Positions 1-10,263 of a stretch of 64,000 nucleotides of DNA are shown here, piece after piece; the first letter of the stretch is position 1; each line of letters begins with the position of its first letter. The DNA lies in assembly GCF_023898315.1 (NCBI RefSeq), contig NC_064617.1:713517202-713581201 (forward strand). Direction: 5' to 3'. The notes under the pieces are model-generated. The model had not been told where the DNA came from and made no database searches. It worked only from the letters and a program-made list of their open reading frames with translations. Position numbers and translations under genes: made by a program. This DNA comes from Schistocerca nitens. Taxonomy: Eukaryota > Arthropoda > Insecta > Orthoptera > Acrididae.

Positions 1-240
1 CTCCGCACGGCTGCGGCCGGCCGGACTGTTTGCGCTCGCAGCGGCGCAGTGGCGCGTGTCCCACGCCGAGGATCGCGGCCGGCTTATTTGGCGGCCGGCT
101 GTTCCAGACCCCGCGCCCACAGGCGATGCGTCATTCGGCACACTACAGAGCTCGCGGATGAACGGCCCTCGCACAAAGACGAGACGGACGGGCCGACTCG
201 CCCGCTATAACGGCTCATTCTGACGGCCACAAGAAGCCAA
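1..240. other. GC-rich, CpG-rich segment, unassigned
   Basis: The first 240 bases are much richer in G+C and CpG than the following kilobases, with repeated GGCCGGC-type strings. No long open frame or repeat family is recognisable. It could be the edge of a CpG-island-like promoter or first exon lying to the left of the window, but nothing here proves it. Confidence 0.3.
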
Positions 241-2185
241 ATAACTTTACGCCACAATGGTGCTGTTAAGAATACCTCCAGATTGGACCGTGGCGTTAAT
301 GAAGAGCTATTTTACTGTCACGGAAGAATAGTGTCTTAAATTGAGAGTCCAAAGCTGAGAGCTGCCACTTGACGTAATCTTTCAGTCATTAAGCCAGTGC
401 AGGGCACTTCGAGCGTGTGCCAGATTATGCATGCAGTATCCATAAACCACTTTAAGAACAGAGCGTGCAGGCTAATTTATAGTGGAGTTTCGAGTTCCTG
501 CCGGGACATCCAAATCTATGTACGCCGTGGTTTTCCTGATTCGCGTAAGGTGAAAGCGGAAATGGTTCCATTGAAAAGGACAAGACGAAATTCTTCCTCG
601 TGTCAGCCTAAATCGCGGTCGTGCTCCGTTTTTAATGACCTCTTCGCGGACTGTACGTTTTATCCTAATAATTTTCTCTCTATTTCTTATACTCTAGTGC
701 ACGGTGTTCCATGTAACATGGGCACCCCTAACGCATCATGAACAACTCAAGGTCTCGAATCAAGGTTTTCGATAAGTTATAACACACAAACGAGCGAGAA
801 TTGTGCTGTGTGGTTAATACAACTGCTTCATCTGATCAGATACTGAAATAATAATAACAATAATTATTATTATTACCATATTACGAGGTGCAGTTCGATC
901 TTATTGGATCACTCGACATTGTGTGATAGTATTATCTGTTTTGTGTTAGCAGAAGAGGCAACACCGTGTTACGAGTGGAGGCCGAAATGCACGCGTTTTA
1001 GCTCAAGCAGGCTAGCGTGAGGAGGGAAGAACTATACTGACGTGAGGTCTGGAACATGACAAGGAATGAGAATTCAGAAAGCGGACGTAATTAGTTTGAT
1101 ACTTAACTTTAATCCGTTAATGATGAGCGTCGCTCTTGACGGTACATGATTCACAATATTATCTGTTCAGAATACATTCTTGAAAATGGTACTTATAGTA
1201 ACTGAATATGGCGTCTTGCTAGGTCGTAGCAAATGACGTAGCTGAAGGCTATGCTAAACTGTCGTCTCTGCAAATGAGAGCGTATGTAGACAGTGAATCA
1301 TCGCTAGCAAAGTCGGCTGTACAACTAGGGCGAGTGCTAGGGAGTCTCTCTAGACTAGACCTGCCGGGTGGCGGCGCTCGGTCTGCAATCACTGATAGTG
1401 GCGACACGCGGATCCGACGTATACTAACGGACCGCGGCCGATTTAAAGGCTACCACCTAGCAAGTGTGGTGTCTGGCGGTGACACCACAATCTGAGTTTA
1501 CTATCACCTCTAATTGTTCCTCCATAAATTATTCCATATATCAATCCGTTTTATTCCTGTGTTTTCGTGGTTTCATTCTCCGCCTGCACATCTCAATTGT
1601 CATGTTTTTATCTGTATAAATTTCTGCATAAAAAATCCGAGACATTTATTTTTCTGAGCCTTTTATGACGTGTTGAATCCAGGATATAGTTTTCAGTAAC
1701 TCCGTGTTTGTTAAAATTTTGTAGATAACTCTCGTTACTGGGGTGCAACGGATATGTCAATAAAATTTTCACTCTTTGTTGACTTTGGCTGTTAACGTGA
1801 CTGCGTAGCGAAATTGGTGACAAAGCATTGTGCCTTGATGACACTGGATATATTTCAGAGGTGGCCTTCAAATTCCCTCCTAGCCATTTTAAACTGTGTT
1901 TTTCGTAAACCACTTGCAGTGAATGCTGAAATTATCCTTTAGACATTGGCACAAATTTATCCATTCCGATCTCTTACTCGTTTAATAATAAACTCTAGGA
2001 CGACAGTGTGTCAAATTAACGTATAACTTCTTGCGTTATTTTGTGTATATAACTTAGTTGAATCGAAATGAACAAAGCTCAGATATACGACATGATCATC
2101 TGGCCTTAGCACGCCACACAACTCATCAATATCCAGTTTCATTGCATATATTACCCATAATCTTAAAGGGCATCAATGTTATGGA
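241..2185. other. Unassigned intergenic or intronic sequence
   Basis: Both strands carry only short open frames (at most about 114 codons) without recognisable domains. There is a short ATT/AAT-rich microsatellite near 848-875. I see no gene, tRNA or repeat that I can name. Confidence 0.5.
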
Positions 2186-2197
2186 TGTTCATTGTTT

Positions 2198-2378
2198 GGT
2201 TCTAGGCGCTGCAGTCCGGAACCGCGGGACTGCTACGGTCGCAGGTTCGAATCCTGCCTCGGGCATGGATGTGTGTGATGTCCTTAGGTTAGTTAGGTTT
2301 AAGTACTTCTAAGTTCTAGGGGACTGATGACCTAAGATGTTAAGTCCCATAGTGCTCAGAGCCATTTGAAACATTTTT
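2198..2378 (+). mobile_element. tRNA-derived SINE (family 1), 5'-truncated
   Basis: The copy starts inside the tRNA-like head at GGTTCTAGG, keeps the B box GGTTCGAATCC and the body TTAGGTTAGTTAGG, and ends at the GAGCCATTTGAA tail. It is flanked by the perfect 12-bp duplication TGTTCATTGTTT (2186-2197 and 2379-2390), so the 5' truncation was present at insertion. Confidence 0.95.
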
Positions 2379-2476
2379 TGTTCATTGTTTTAGGATTTCT
2401 GCGTCTACCTGATTAAATCTAAAGAGGAAACGTTACGAGAGTGTCGATGTCAAGTTTTGGTTCAAGACGAGAGATT

Positions 2477-2562
2477 TATTGTGCAGGAAATGTTGCCTAG
2501 ATGTATTGTGCAGGAAATGTTGCCTACTTAAGTCTGCAACACAATCAGATGGTACACCGACC

Positions 2563-2616
<54 letters not shown>
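2477..2616. repeat. 27-bp tandem duplication and 52-bp poly(A)
   Basis: A 23-bp string beginning TATTGTGCAGG occurs at 2477 and again at 2504, a 27-bp period. About 40 bp later an uninterrupted A run covers 2565-2616. A pure A run this long may be the tail of a retroposed transcript, but no matching upstream LINE or mRNA-like sequence is visible. Confidence 0.7.
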
Positions 2617-2618
<2 letters not shown>

Positions 2619-2619
2619 A

Positions 2620-3829
2620 GCTGTAGTTGCTCTAAACTACTGAGGAAATGGAAACAATTTCAAATTCTAGATCCCGTGCTGGTTTTGCCTTCACTCAATA
2701 TGTTTTTCTGGATATCCGGAAAACCTGAGGGAACACATTTAATAGATCGCGACAGACTTGTCAAATTCGCAAGTAAGTGTATCGAAACTGAATGTAATGT
2801 CTCTGGTGCTGAATAAAATTTGCAACATTGAAATTTTACTTACTGTATTAGAACAGTACAGTACGAAGAAGCCCTCCATAATATTAAATGCATGTATGTT
2901 TGAGTGTATATTCCACATCTCCTCATAAACCACTGCGCCGATCTCATCCAAGCTTGGTACACATATTCCTCATTGTTGGGCAACAATCGCTGTAGGGTAG
3001 GAACCACCTACTATTATAGTTCACGATAATGAGATGTGAATAACTGTCGCATCATGCTTGACGTTTACATTGAATACTTCTCTACTACTATATCTATTCG
3101 CAATAAATTTCGCAGAAATTATTCAAATATGCCGATAAATGCACCTACAAAAGTATATCATGGTACTGCACATACCTTGTAGTTCAGGAGATACTACTTC
3201 ATAAACACTGAGATGCGTGCCAAACTGCCGCATTGTGCATGACGTTTAAATTTATTACTTCATTGCTACTAAATATATTCGCAACACATTTTGCTGACGG
3301 TATCCATATAGGCCAATGAATGTAGCTACAGAAATTTATCATTGGACGACACATAGTTCAAGAGATATGACGCCCCAATCATGATGCATCAAGTTTTAAT
3401 ACCTTTATTCTTCGCTGTTGAGACACTCCTATAATCGAATCAACTTAAGGAAATCCCTGACGCCTTGCAGCGGTTTTGACAGCTTTCAATTGCGATGCGC
3501 AAACGGCTGTAAACGGAAACAGTAGCAATCTATAGAGCTATGAAGAGGCGTTGTCATAGAGACGTTTACAAAATCTTGTTGATATACGCCAAACAGGTGT
3601 GCCCAGCGTGCAGAAAGTGTTCTTTGTACGAAGGTTTCATAATTTCAAAGGTGTTTCCAGGAATACATGGCAACGAAATTTTGTCAGTATTACATTACAG
3701 ACACCGTTCATTTTTTGTTTTCGTTCCTAATAGGAAATTGGCGAAACAAATACGTAGTTAGTCGGCTTGCAAAAAAAAAGTTGTACAATGTTTATGGTAT
3801 ACAAGGTGTGAAATTCAGAGCACAGAGCT
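2620..3829. repeat. Mostly unassigned; holds a diverged ~181-bp tandem duplication (3030-3375)
   Basis: The block from about 3030 to 3210 (GAGATGTG, then ACTGTCGCAT, CATGCTTGACG, ATTCGCAA, TTCAGGAGATA) is repeated at about 3211-3375 with the same order of landmarks at a period near 181 bp and many substitutions. This looks like two diverged units of a satellite-type repeat. The rest of the stretch shows no gene or nameable repeat. Confidence 0.6.
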
Positions 3830-4760
3830 GGCACCTTTGGCCACAACAATGATTTTAACCTGGCTGGGCATCGAGTCGAACTGAGCTCGAATGACAGATA
3901 TGAGTACGTCATATCATGCTGCTTCAGCTCAATGCCAGGCTGCGTCAACCGCAGTCACTGGCCAGTGGCGGCATGCCAGACTCTCGGCGACCAATGACAA
4001 GATGTTTTCAATGGCAGAGATATCTGGAGAATGTGAAGGTCACAGCAGCTGTTGAGCTGTACTGAGGTAGGTCAGGCCAGCAAGGAGAACATGCAATCTC
4101 GATTTATGTTGCTGCAACAAAACTTCATGAAGACTTCGAAAATAGCGCACTGTCACTGACCTTACTGCAGGAGAAACGTAACGCCTCCTGTTTAGATTAT
4201 CGGCTGTGCTAACCAGACGTGATCGTCCTGTGTATCAACCGATACCACCACATCATATGCTGGGATCGTTCTCCTCTGGGTCTCCAGACACGGATACTGC
4301 CATCGTGGTGTAGCACGGAGAGGGGGGCTCTTATGAAAAGACAACGTGGTGCCACTCATGTGTCCGGTATTGCCTCGTTAGGGGCACCACTGTCGGCGCG
4401 CCCTCCTCTCCTGCCACGTCAGGTGAACGCGCAAGAGCGGTCACCGTGCTGGCTGTCCGTGACGCTCTAGACGTCTTCACACTGCCCGTGTCGATATAAG
4501 TATTGTTTCAAATAAGCCCATTTGCAGACACAAATTACGTCACGCTACTGACTTTACGGCCAAGCGATATTCTGTCTTTTCGGGCGTTAGTCGCGTTGGG
4601 CTGCGCGGCGTTGAGTATGAATTCATCGGTTCCATATTCGCATGACAGTCGTGGGGTACAGACGAACGCGTGCAGAAATATCGCAGTCTCGATAGGCCAC
4701 CGTCAAAAGACTGCCGAATTTAGATATTCAAGCATGTAGTGCGCTTCTAGATGACAATCC
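3830..4760 (-). pseudogene. Decayed Tc1-like transposase, truncated at its 3' end
   Basis: Read on the minus strand, the segment near 4735-4630 encodes a Tc1-type N-terminal helix-turn-helix containing AYRDCDIS and the motif VMRIWNR, followed by a premature stop. Degenerate matches to the catalytic domain follow down to about 3840. Many stops and frameshifts make it inactive. The 5' untranslated part and end of the same element seem to resume at 6098-6165, beyond an RTE-type LINE that landed in it. The family call rests on the HTH motif and general layout, so the exact lineage is uncertain. Confidence 0.6.
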
Positions 4761-4764
4761 ATTT

Positions 4765-6095
4765 GGCTTAAGGAACGATAAAGGCACTAGAGAGGCAGTT
4801 CTGACGTTGTGATTGATAATGGAACCAAGACTGAAGAAAAATGAAGATGCGTTCATGGGATTTGTTGACAAGGGAAAAGCGCTCGACGATGTAAAAAGGT
4901 GTAAAATGTTTGAAATTCTGAGAAAAATGGGGGTAAGCTATAGAGAAAAACGGGCAATATACAATCCGTATAAGAATCAAGAGGGAACAATAAGACTGGA
5001 GGACAAAAATTGCGCCGGACGGTGTGGCCGTGCGGTTCTAGGCGCTTCAGTCTGGAACCGCGTGACCGCTACGGTCGCAGATTCGAATCCTGCCTCGGGC
5101 ATGGATGTGTGTGATGTCCTTAGGTTAGTTAGGTTTAAGTAGTTCTAAGTTCTAGGGGACTAATGACCATAGATGTTAAGTCCCATAGTGCTCAGATCCA
5201 TTTTGACAAAAAGTGCTCGGATCAAAAAGGCTGTAAGACAGACAGGTAGTCTTTCGGCCCTTCTGTTCAATCAATACATCGAAGAAGCAATGACGGAAAT
5301 AAAAGAAAGGTTCAAGGATGGGTTTAAAATTCAGGCTGGAAATAGATTTGCTGATGACGCTGCTGTCCTCAGTGACAGTGAATAGGAATTACAGGATATG
5401 TCGAATGGAATGAACAATCTAGTGAGTACAGAGTATGGACTGACAGTAAATCTACGGAAGACGAAGGTAATGAGAAGTAGCAGAAATGGGAACAGCAAGA
5501 ACATCAGGATTCCATCACTAAGCACATGCAGTTAAGGAATTCTGCTATCTAGGCAGCAAAATAATCCGTGATGTTCGAAGCACGCAGAACATAAAAAGAA
5601 GACTGGCACTGGCAAGCAGGGCTTTCCTGGACAAGAGAAGTCTACCAGTATCAAATATAGGCCTTAATATAAGGAAAAATTTCTGAGACTGTACGTTTGT
5701 GGCACAGAATTGTGTGGCAACGAAACATTGACTGTGGGAAAACCGGAACAGAAGAGAATCGAAGCATTTGAGATACGGTGCTACAGAAGAACGTTGAAAA
5801 TTAGATCGACTGGTAAGGTAAGGAATGAGGAGGTTTTCCGTAGAATCGGTGAGGAAAGGAATATGTGGAAAACACTGATAAAAAGAAGGGACAGGATGGT
5901 AGTACATCTGTTAAAACATGAGGGGATAACGTCCATTGTACTAGAGGGAGTTGTGGAGGGTAAATACTGTAGAGGAATGGGAATACATACAGCAAATAAT
6001 TGAGGTTATAGGTTTCAAGTGCTAATCTGAAATGAAAAGATTGGCGCAGGAGATAATTTTGAAGCGGGTCGCGTCAGAAGACTGCTGACTCAAGT
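4765..6095 (+). pseudogene. RTE-type LINE fragment (subfamily B), reverse transcriptase pseudogene
   Basis: The plus strand encodes reverse-transcriptase remnants in several frames: a D-x-x-K-A-(L/F)-D core near 4865 (VDKGKALDD), FADDAAVLSDSE at about 5347-5385 holding the catalytic FADD box, and the C-terminal region near 5750-5960 (RIEAFEIRCYRR, NEEVFRRIGEERN). The endonuclease half is missing, as expected from 5' truncation. Frameshifts and stops are numerous (a TAG after SDSE). It is split at 5010-5204 by a SINE. The same subfamily occurs at 11893-14200 and 43690-44790. It inserted into the Tc1 remnant seen on both sides. Confidence 0.85.
5010..5204 (+). mobile_element. tRNA-derived SINE (family 1), inserted in an RTE copy
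   Basis: A near-complete copy runs from the GCCGGACGG head through box A (GTGGCCGTGCGG), box B and body to CAGATCCATTTT. It is flanked by GACAAAAA at 5002-5009 and 5205-5212, and the RTE sequence continues on both sides. Confidence 0.93.
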
Positions 6096-6097
6096 TC

Positions 6098-6165
6098 GCT
6101 TAATCGATTTTTTTTTACGTGCTACCTTCATGACGCTACAATTTTAATGGCCAGCAGGGTATGTT
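6098..6165 (-). mobile_element. Terminal piece of the Tc1-like element split by the RTE copy
   Basis: The string CAATTTTAATGGCCAG with a preceding ACGTGCTAC resembles an end of a Tc1-like element. Its position just beyond the RTE copy that follows the Tc1 N-terminus at 4735 suggests it is the continuation of that element. Short match, so this is an inference. Confidence 0.4.
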
Positions 6166-6545
6166 GGGTAATGATCCAGTCAGAAGAGATTTGTGGAACT
6201 GATGTAAGTGCACGGACGTGACAGTTGTGTGGGTCGTTAGGCGTAAAAAACCATGCAGTGCAACCCGTGCCCGTAAGCCGCCGCGTTCCTGCGGACAAAG
6301 CACCTCCCAGAGGACACTTACGTCCGCGGTGCACTCGGGAAACGAGCCACTTCCTTGCATGAGGGCCCTAACGGTGTCGCATAGCTTCCTGCTGCCAGAG
6401 AGGACGTCTTTCTGCGCCCTTCCGCACTACAACAAGTGCGTGACCCCGTCTGTTACATTGCGGAGTTCGCTGGGCCTCAGCTATACACTCGGTTTCCGGG
6501 TGCGCTTGCGGACTCTTCGATCTGAACATGAGTAACGGAGTTACT
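6166..6545. other. Unassigned moderately GC-rich stretch
   Basis: Three overlapping frames of 68-105 codons cross this stretch on both strands, but none has a recognisable motif, signal peptide or splice-site pattern I can defend. Nothing else seen. Confidence 0.4.
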
Positions 6546-6682
6546 GTTATAAAGGTTACGCAAATTATTTACAGAAAAATAGAAAAACTGGTAGTAGCCG
6601 GCCTCAGGAAACATCAGTTTGGTAAGTTGGAAAACAAGAGGCAATATGAACCCTACGACTTACCTTAGAAGATAAGTTAAAG

Positions 6683-6880
6683 ATGCGCGTCGTTAGTTGC
6701 ACCGTGAGCGAGGGTGGATGCCGCCTGAAGAGGCCCGGGTTCGATTCCTGACCTGATCGGGGATTTTCTCCTCTAGGGGACTGGGTGTTGTGCTGTCCTC
6801 ATCATCATTTCATCATCACCGACACGCAACTCTCCTAAATGGCGCCATTTAAGGAGACTTGCACACACGAAAGAGAGAGA
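6683..6880 (+). mobile_element. tRNA-derived SINE (family 4)
   Basis: The head ends in the box-B-like GGTTCGATTCC, and the body reads GGGGATTTTCTCC, GGGACTGGGTGTTGTG and a CATCATCATTTCATCATC stretch, unlike family 1. AAGTTAAAG flanks both sides (6674-6682 and 6881-6889) and RTE sequence continues outside, so this is a clean insertion. Confidence 0.8.
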
Positions 6881-7242
6881 AAGTTAAAGGAGGGAAAACT
6901 TAGGTTTATAGCGTTTGTAGACTTAGAAAAAACTTTTGACAATATTGACTGGAATACAGTGTTTGAAATTTTGAAGTTAGCAAAGGCGAAACACAGGGAG
7001 TGAAAGGCTATTTACAACTGGCTTAGAAACCAGACATCAGTTATGAGTCGAGGAGCATGAAAGGGAAGGGAGAGGAGAGAAAGACAGGTTCTAGCGTTAT
7101 CCCTGACGTTATTCAATCTTTACTTTGAGCAAGAAAAATTTGGAGAAGGAATTAAAGTTCAGGAAGAAGACATAAAAACTTTGTGTTTGCCTATGACTTT
7201 GTATTTCTGTCAGAGATAGCAAAGAACTTGGAAGTGCAGATA

Positions 7243-7383
7243 GGTACACAAAAAGCCCATCAGAAAGTGAGCTTTCGGCCAACAAGGCCTTGGTCGGCAA
7301 TAGACAATATCACATACACGCACTCACGCAAACACAATTCGAACACATGACCACAGGCTCTGGCTGCTGAGGCCAGCGACTGT

Positions 7384-7418
<35 letters not shown>

Positions 7419-7425
7419 TGTGCCT
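7243..7425. repeat. Insertion in RTE with (GT)15 microsatellite
   Basis: RTE similarity stops near 7243 and resumes near 7426. The intruder begins AGCTTTCGGCCAACAAGG, has a CA-rich middle with dispersed CACAC strings, and ends in an uninterrupted GT array at 7385-7414. No coding potential. It looks like a dispersed repeat I cannot classify. Confidence 0.55.
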
Positions 7426-7456
7426 TATCATAACCTACGACGGTCAAATTAGAGAA

Positions 7457-7655
7457 TGCCGCGCGGAGTGGCCGCGCAGTTTAAGGCACTATGTCATGGA
7501 TTGTGCGGCCCCTCCCGCCAGAGGTTCGAGTCCTCCCTCGGGCATGGGCGTGCGTGTTGTTCTTAGCATAAGTTAGTTTAAGTAGTGCGTAAGTCTAGGG
7601 ACCGAAGACCTCAGCAGTTTGATCCCTTAAGAATTCGCACACATTTGAACATTTT
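7457..7655 (+). mobile_element. tRNA-derived SINE (family 2)
   Basis: Head GCCGCGCGGAGTGGCCGCGC, box B GAGGTTCGAGTCCTCC, body AGTTAGTTTAAGTAGTG, GTCTAGGGACCGAAGACCTC, tail CACACATTTGAACATTT. Imperfect 13-bp duplications TCAAATTAGAGAA (7444-7456) and TCAAAGTAGAGAA (7656-7668) lie inside RTE sequence. Confidence 0.88.
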
Positions 7656-8072
7656 TCAAAGTAGAGAAGACATAAAATGTAGAACGGCAATTGCAAGAAA
7701 AGGGTATCTAGAGAAGAGAAGATTGTTAACATCGAATATAAATTTAAGTGTTAGGAAGTCTTTTCTAAAGGTATTTGTCTGGAGTGTAAAGTTATACCGA
7801 AGTTAAACATGAACAGTAAGCTTCCGAAATGTGGTGCTACAAAAGAATGCTGAAGATTAGACGTGTATAGGCCTACCACGTAACTAATGAAGAGGTAATG
7901 CGTAGAATTTAGTGACATTAAGGAATCGTCAGTTTAGTATTGTTGGAGCGAAGTGTGCGGAGTAAACACCGTAGAGGAAGTATGTAGGTTGCAGTAGTTA
8001 TTCGGAGATGAAGAAGCTTGCACAGAGTAGAGTTGCGTGTAGAGCTGCATCAGCCCAGTCTTCGGACCGAAG

Positions 8073-8260
8073 CCGGCCGGAGTGGCCGTGCGGTTCTAGA
8101 CGCTACAGTCTGGAACCGAGCGACCGCTACGGTCGCACGTTCGAATCCTGCCTCAGGCATGGATGTTTGTGCTGTCCTTAGGTTAGTTAGGTTTAATTAG
8201 TTGTAAGTTCTAGGCGACTGATGACCTCAGAAGTTAAGTCGCATAGTGCTCAGAGCCATT
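8073..8260 (+). mobile_element. tRNA-derived SINE (family 1)
   Basis: Complete head CCGGCCGGAGTGGCCG, box B variant CGTTCGAATCC, and body through CAGAGCCATT. Perfect 10-bp duplication CGGACCGAAG at 8063-8072 and 8261-8270. It inserted near the 3' end of the RTE copy, whose GAAGACCACA tail follows. Confidence 0.95.
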
Positions 8261-8294
8261 CGGACCGAAGACCACAGAATCACATATACTGCAT

Positions 8295-8816
8295 AAGTTT
8301 ATGCTCACTTGATCCGATGTCCTTCCTACCACTGTACTTCAGCAGTTACCACTATCTAACTTCAAGCTATCCATTTCCCTTTCAAATTTCTCTAACGCTG
8401 GCAGGTGTGGCCGAGCGGTTCTAGGTGCTTCAGTCTGGAACCGCGGGACCGCTACGGTCGCAGGTTCGAATCCTGCCTCTGGCATGGATGTGTGTGATGC
8501 CCTTAGGTTAGTTAGGTTTAAGTAGTTCTAAGTTCTAGGGGACTGATGACCTAAGATGTTAAGTCCCATAGTGCTCAGAGCCATTTGAACCATTTTTCAA
8601 ATTTCTCTAACATGCCTACCCTATTAAGGAATCCAACATTCCATGCTTCGACGCGTTAAACGTCATTCTAGTTGCTCCTGATGACGAAATCCTTGTAAGT
8701 AGTCCCCGTCCGGAGATCCGAATGGGGGAGCATCGTAGCTCCGAAATATTTTACCCGACAGTGTGTCACCATCATTGAGCCATACGCGGAAGCTGCACAT
8801 CCCGAGAAAATTAACG
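8295..8816 (-). mobile_element. Reverse-strand fragment resembling RTE 5' region, split by SINE
   Basis: Strings such as AACATGCCTACCCTATTAAGG and CATTCCATGCTTCGACGCG parallel the 5' part of the reverse-strand RTE copy near 13830-13890 (CTGGCACGTTCAAGC, CATTTCACGCCCCGACACG). The fragment has opposite orientation to the RTE pieces on both sides. A SINE at 8397-8594 interrupts it. Confidence 0.5.
8397..8594 (+). mobile_element. tRNA-derived SINE (family 1) with 17-bp target duplication
   Basis: Full copy from GCTGGCAGGTGTGGCCGAG to GAGCCATTTGAACCATT. The flanks are the perfect 17-mer TTTCAAATTTCTCTAAC at 8380-8396 and 8595-8611, the longest target duplication found in the window. Confidence 0.97.
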
Positions 8817-8972
8817 TTTGTAGTTTGCGGAGGGAGACCAAGAGACGAGTACAGTAAGGAGGTTCAAATGGGCATGGATTGCAGTTATTCGGATATGGCA
8901 AGGCTTGCACAGAATAGAGTAGCGTGGAGAGCTGTAGCAAAACAGTCTTCGGACTGAAAATAACAACAACAA
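8817..8972 (+). mobile_element. RTE-type LINE 3' end (subfamily A)
   Basis: Starts GGAGGGAGACCAAGAGACGAGTA (the conserved GRPRDE coding stretch), passes through GGCTTGCACAGAATAGAGTAG and ends CTTCGGACTGAAAATAACAACAACAAT. The (CAA)n tail marks the true 3' end. Heavily 5'-truncated; no coding capacity remains. Confidence 0.8.
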
Positions 8973-9184
8973 TATTTGTTCATAGCCAATACAGAATACA
9001 AGTCGCAAGTACACGGCTGAATCTGATGAAAAAACAGGAAACTTTGTTGGCCGTAGCTTATGTCGTTGTGATGATGAGGACGTGTGGATGCACGACAGTA
9101 AGGTCTTTAGCAACCAGTTTAGCTCGTCTAAGGGAAAAAAGTACCGAACTAATGCAGACACGGATTTATTAAACTGATGAATTA

Positions 9185-10021
9185 TACAAAGGGCGTTCAA
9201 TATGCAACACAACATACTTTTTTCTCAGCTAGTTTCGATTGAAAAAATGTGGAATTTGTTGTGGGACAGGGTGGAATATTCCAGCTTCAGCTCCTACACT
9301 TTCGTGAAATTCCCATAGGTGGCGGCACTAAACGTAGTCCTTAAAATGGCCACTGTAATGGAGGTGTGTTTCAAGCAGAGAGCTATCGTTAAGTTTCTTT
9401 TGAAGGTAAACCGGAGGGTCTCATTCTCTACGAATATCTCGCAGTGAACAAAAGCACAGCGAGTCGTTGGGCGTAGCGTTGCCATCATCTCAGCAATGTC
9501 GCGCAAACCTGTCCGATCTCCCGTGTGCCGGCCGGCCACACACAGCTGTGCCTGCTGCTGTGCTGGATGTGTTGGAACGTGTGGACACTCTCATTCGAGG
9601 TGATCGACGGATCACAATCAAACAACCTCGCTGCTCAACTGGACGTCTCTGTTGACAGTGTTGACACATCCGTTCACCAGTTGAGATGTTCAAAGGTCTG
9701 TGCCCGCTTGGTTCCTTGCCACCTACCAGAAGACTTCCTTTTATTTCGCCCAACGAAAAACGCACTCACGGGAAGTAGGACCAGGATGATTGGGAGGTTA
9801 CTGATGCACCAAGACCTTGGCTCCGACGTCGGCCAGTGGAGTGATACCATGCGGGCACAGAGGCCCTCCCAGTAAGGTCGTCACATTGAACGGAGATTAT
9901 GTTGAGAGCTATAGTTTTGTAGCGAAAAGAGTGGGGAATAATATGGTGTGTTGGAATCCTGAATAAAACCAACCCGCTTTCAGAAAAAGATGTGTTGCAT
10001 TACTTATTGAAAACCCCTCAG
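9185..10021 (+). mobile_element. Internally deleted mariner element (non-autonomous)
   Basis: The ends are imperfect inverted repeats: GGGCGTTCAATATGCAAC on the left, and on the right GTTGCATTACTTATTGAAAA before CCCCTCA, with a TA at 9185-9186. Inside, the plus strand keeps transposase N-terminal remnants (KQRAIVKF-like near 9370, a DNA-binding region near 9430-9700 ending VCARLVP). It then jumps directly at about 9740 to the C-terminal end (LGSDVGQW, near 9810-9870). The whole catalytic D-D-D domain is missing, so the copy depends on a transposase supplied elsewhere. The right TA seems mutated to GA. Confidence 0.75.
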
Positions 10022-10263
10022 AGACCTCGATGGTAATTTTCTTGAAACCTTGATTTTGACATTTGTTCTTTCCACAACATTCTGAAACATTACCACAACA
10101 CGCTGTCACATATTTCCACGACTCGAACAGAATTAAACAAGAAGAATATATTCGGATGTTCACCAACGTACACAAAATGCTATTCCCCTCCAAAAATACA
10201 GCACAAAGAAACTCTCGTAATATCTTCCTAAGAACTCGGAAGTGAGATACTCCAGTCTCTACA

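Larger units (their letters stand above)
6548..8290 (+). pseudogene. RTE-type LINE (subfamily A) broken by four insertions
   Basis: Pieces of one plus-strand reverse transcriptase appear in order. 6548-6682 encodes the region before the FGFRRN box. 6890-7242 encodes a FVDLEK-like core and the block before FADD. 7426-7456 and 7669-8072 hold the C-terminal YGSETWT/NEEV region, and the 3' end resumes at 8261-8290 with GAAGACCACA. The order and spacing match the longer copy at 21847-23636. Intruders are a SINE with a different head (6683-6880), an unclassified GT-bearing piece (7243-7425), a second SINE family (7457-7655) and a family-1 SINE (8073-8260). Stops and frameshifts throughout make it non-functional. 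Confidence 0.8.

Noticed and set aside
397..741. 114-codon frame as a host gene
   Set aside because: No recognisable motif, no biased codon pattern I could defend, and cysteine/serine-rich composition typical of chance frames.
2058..2312. 84-codon plus-strand frame
   Set aside because: Its second half is SINE sequence read as protein (RNRGTATVAGSNPASGMD); the same string recurs at every SINE copy.
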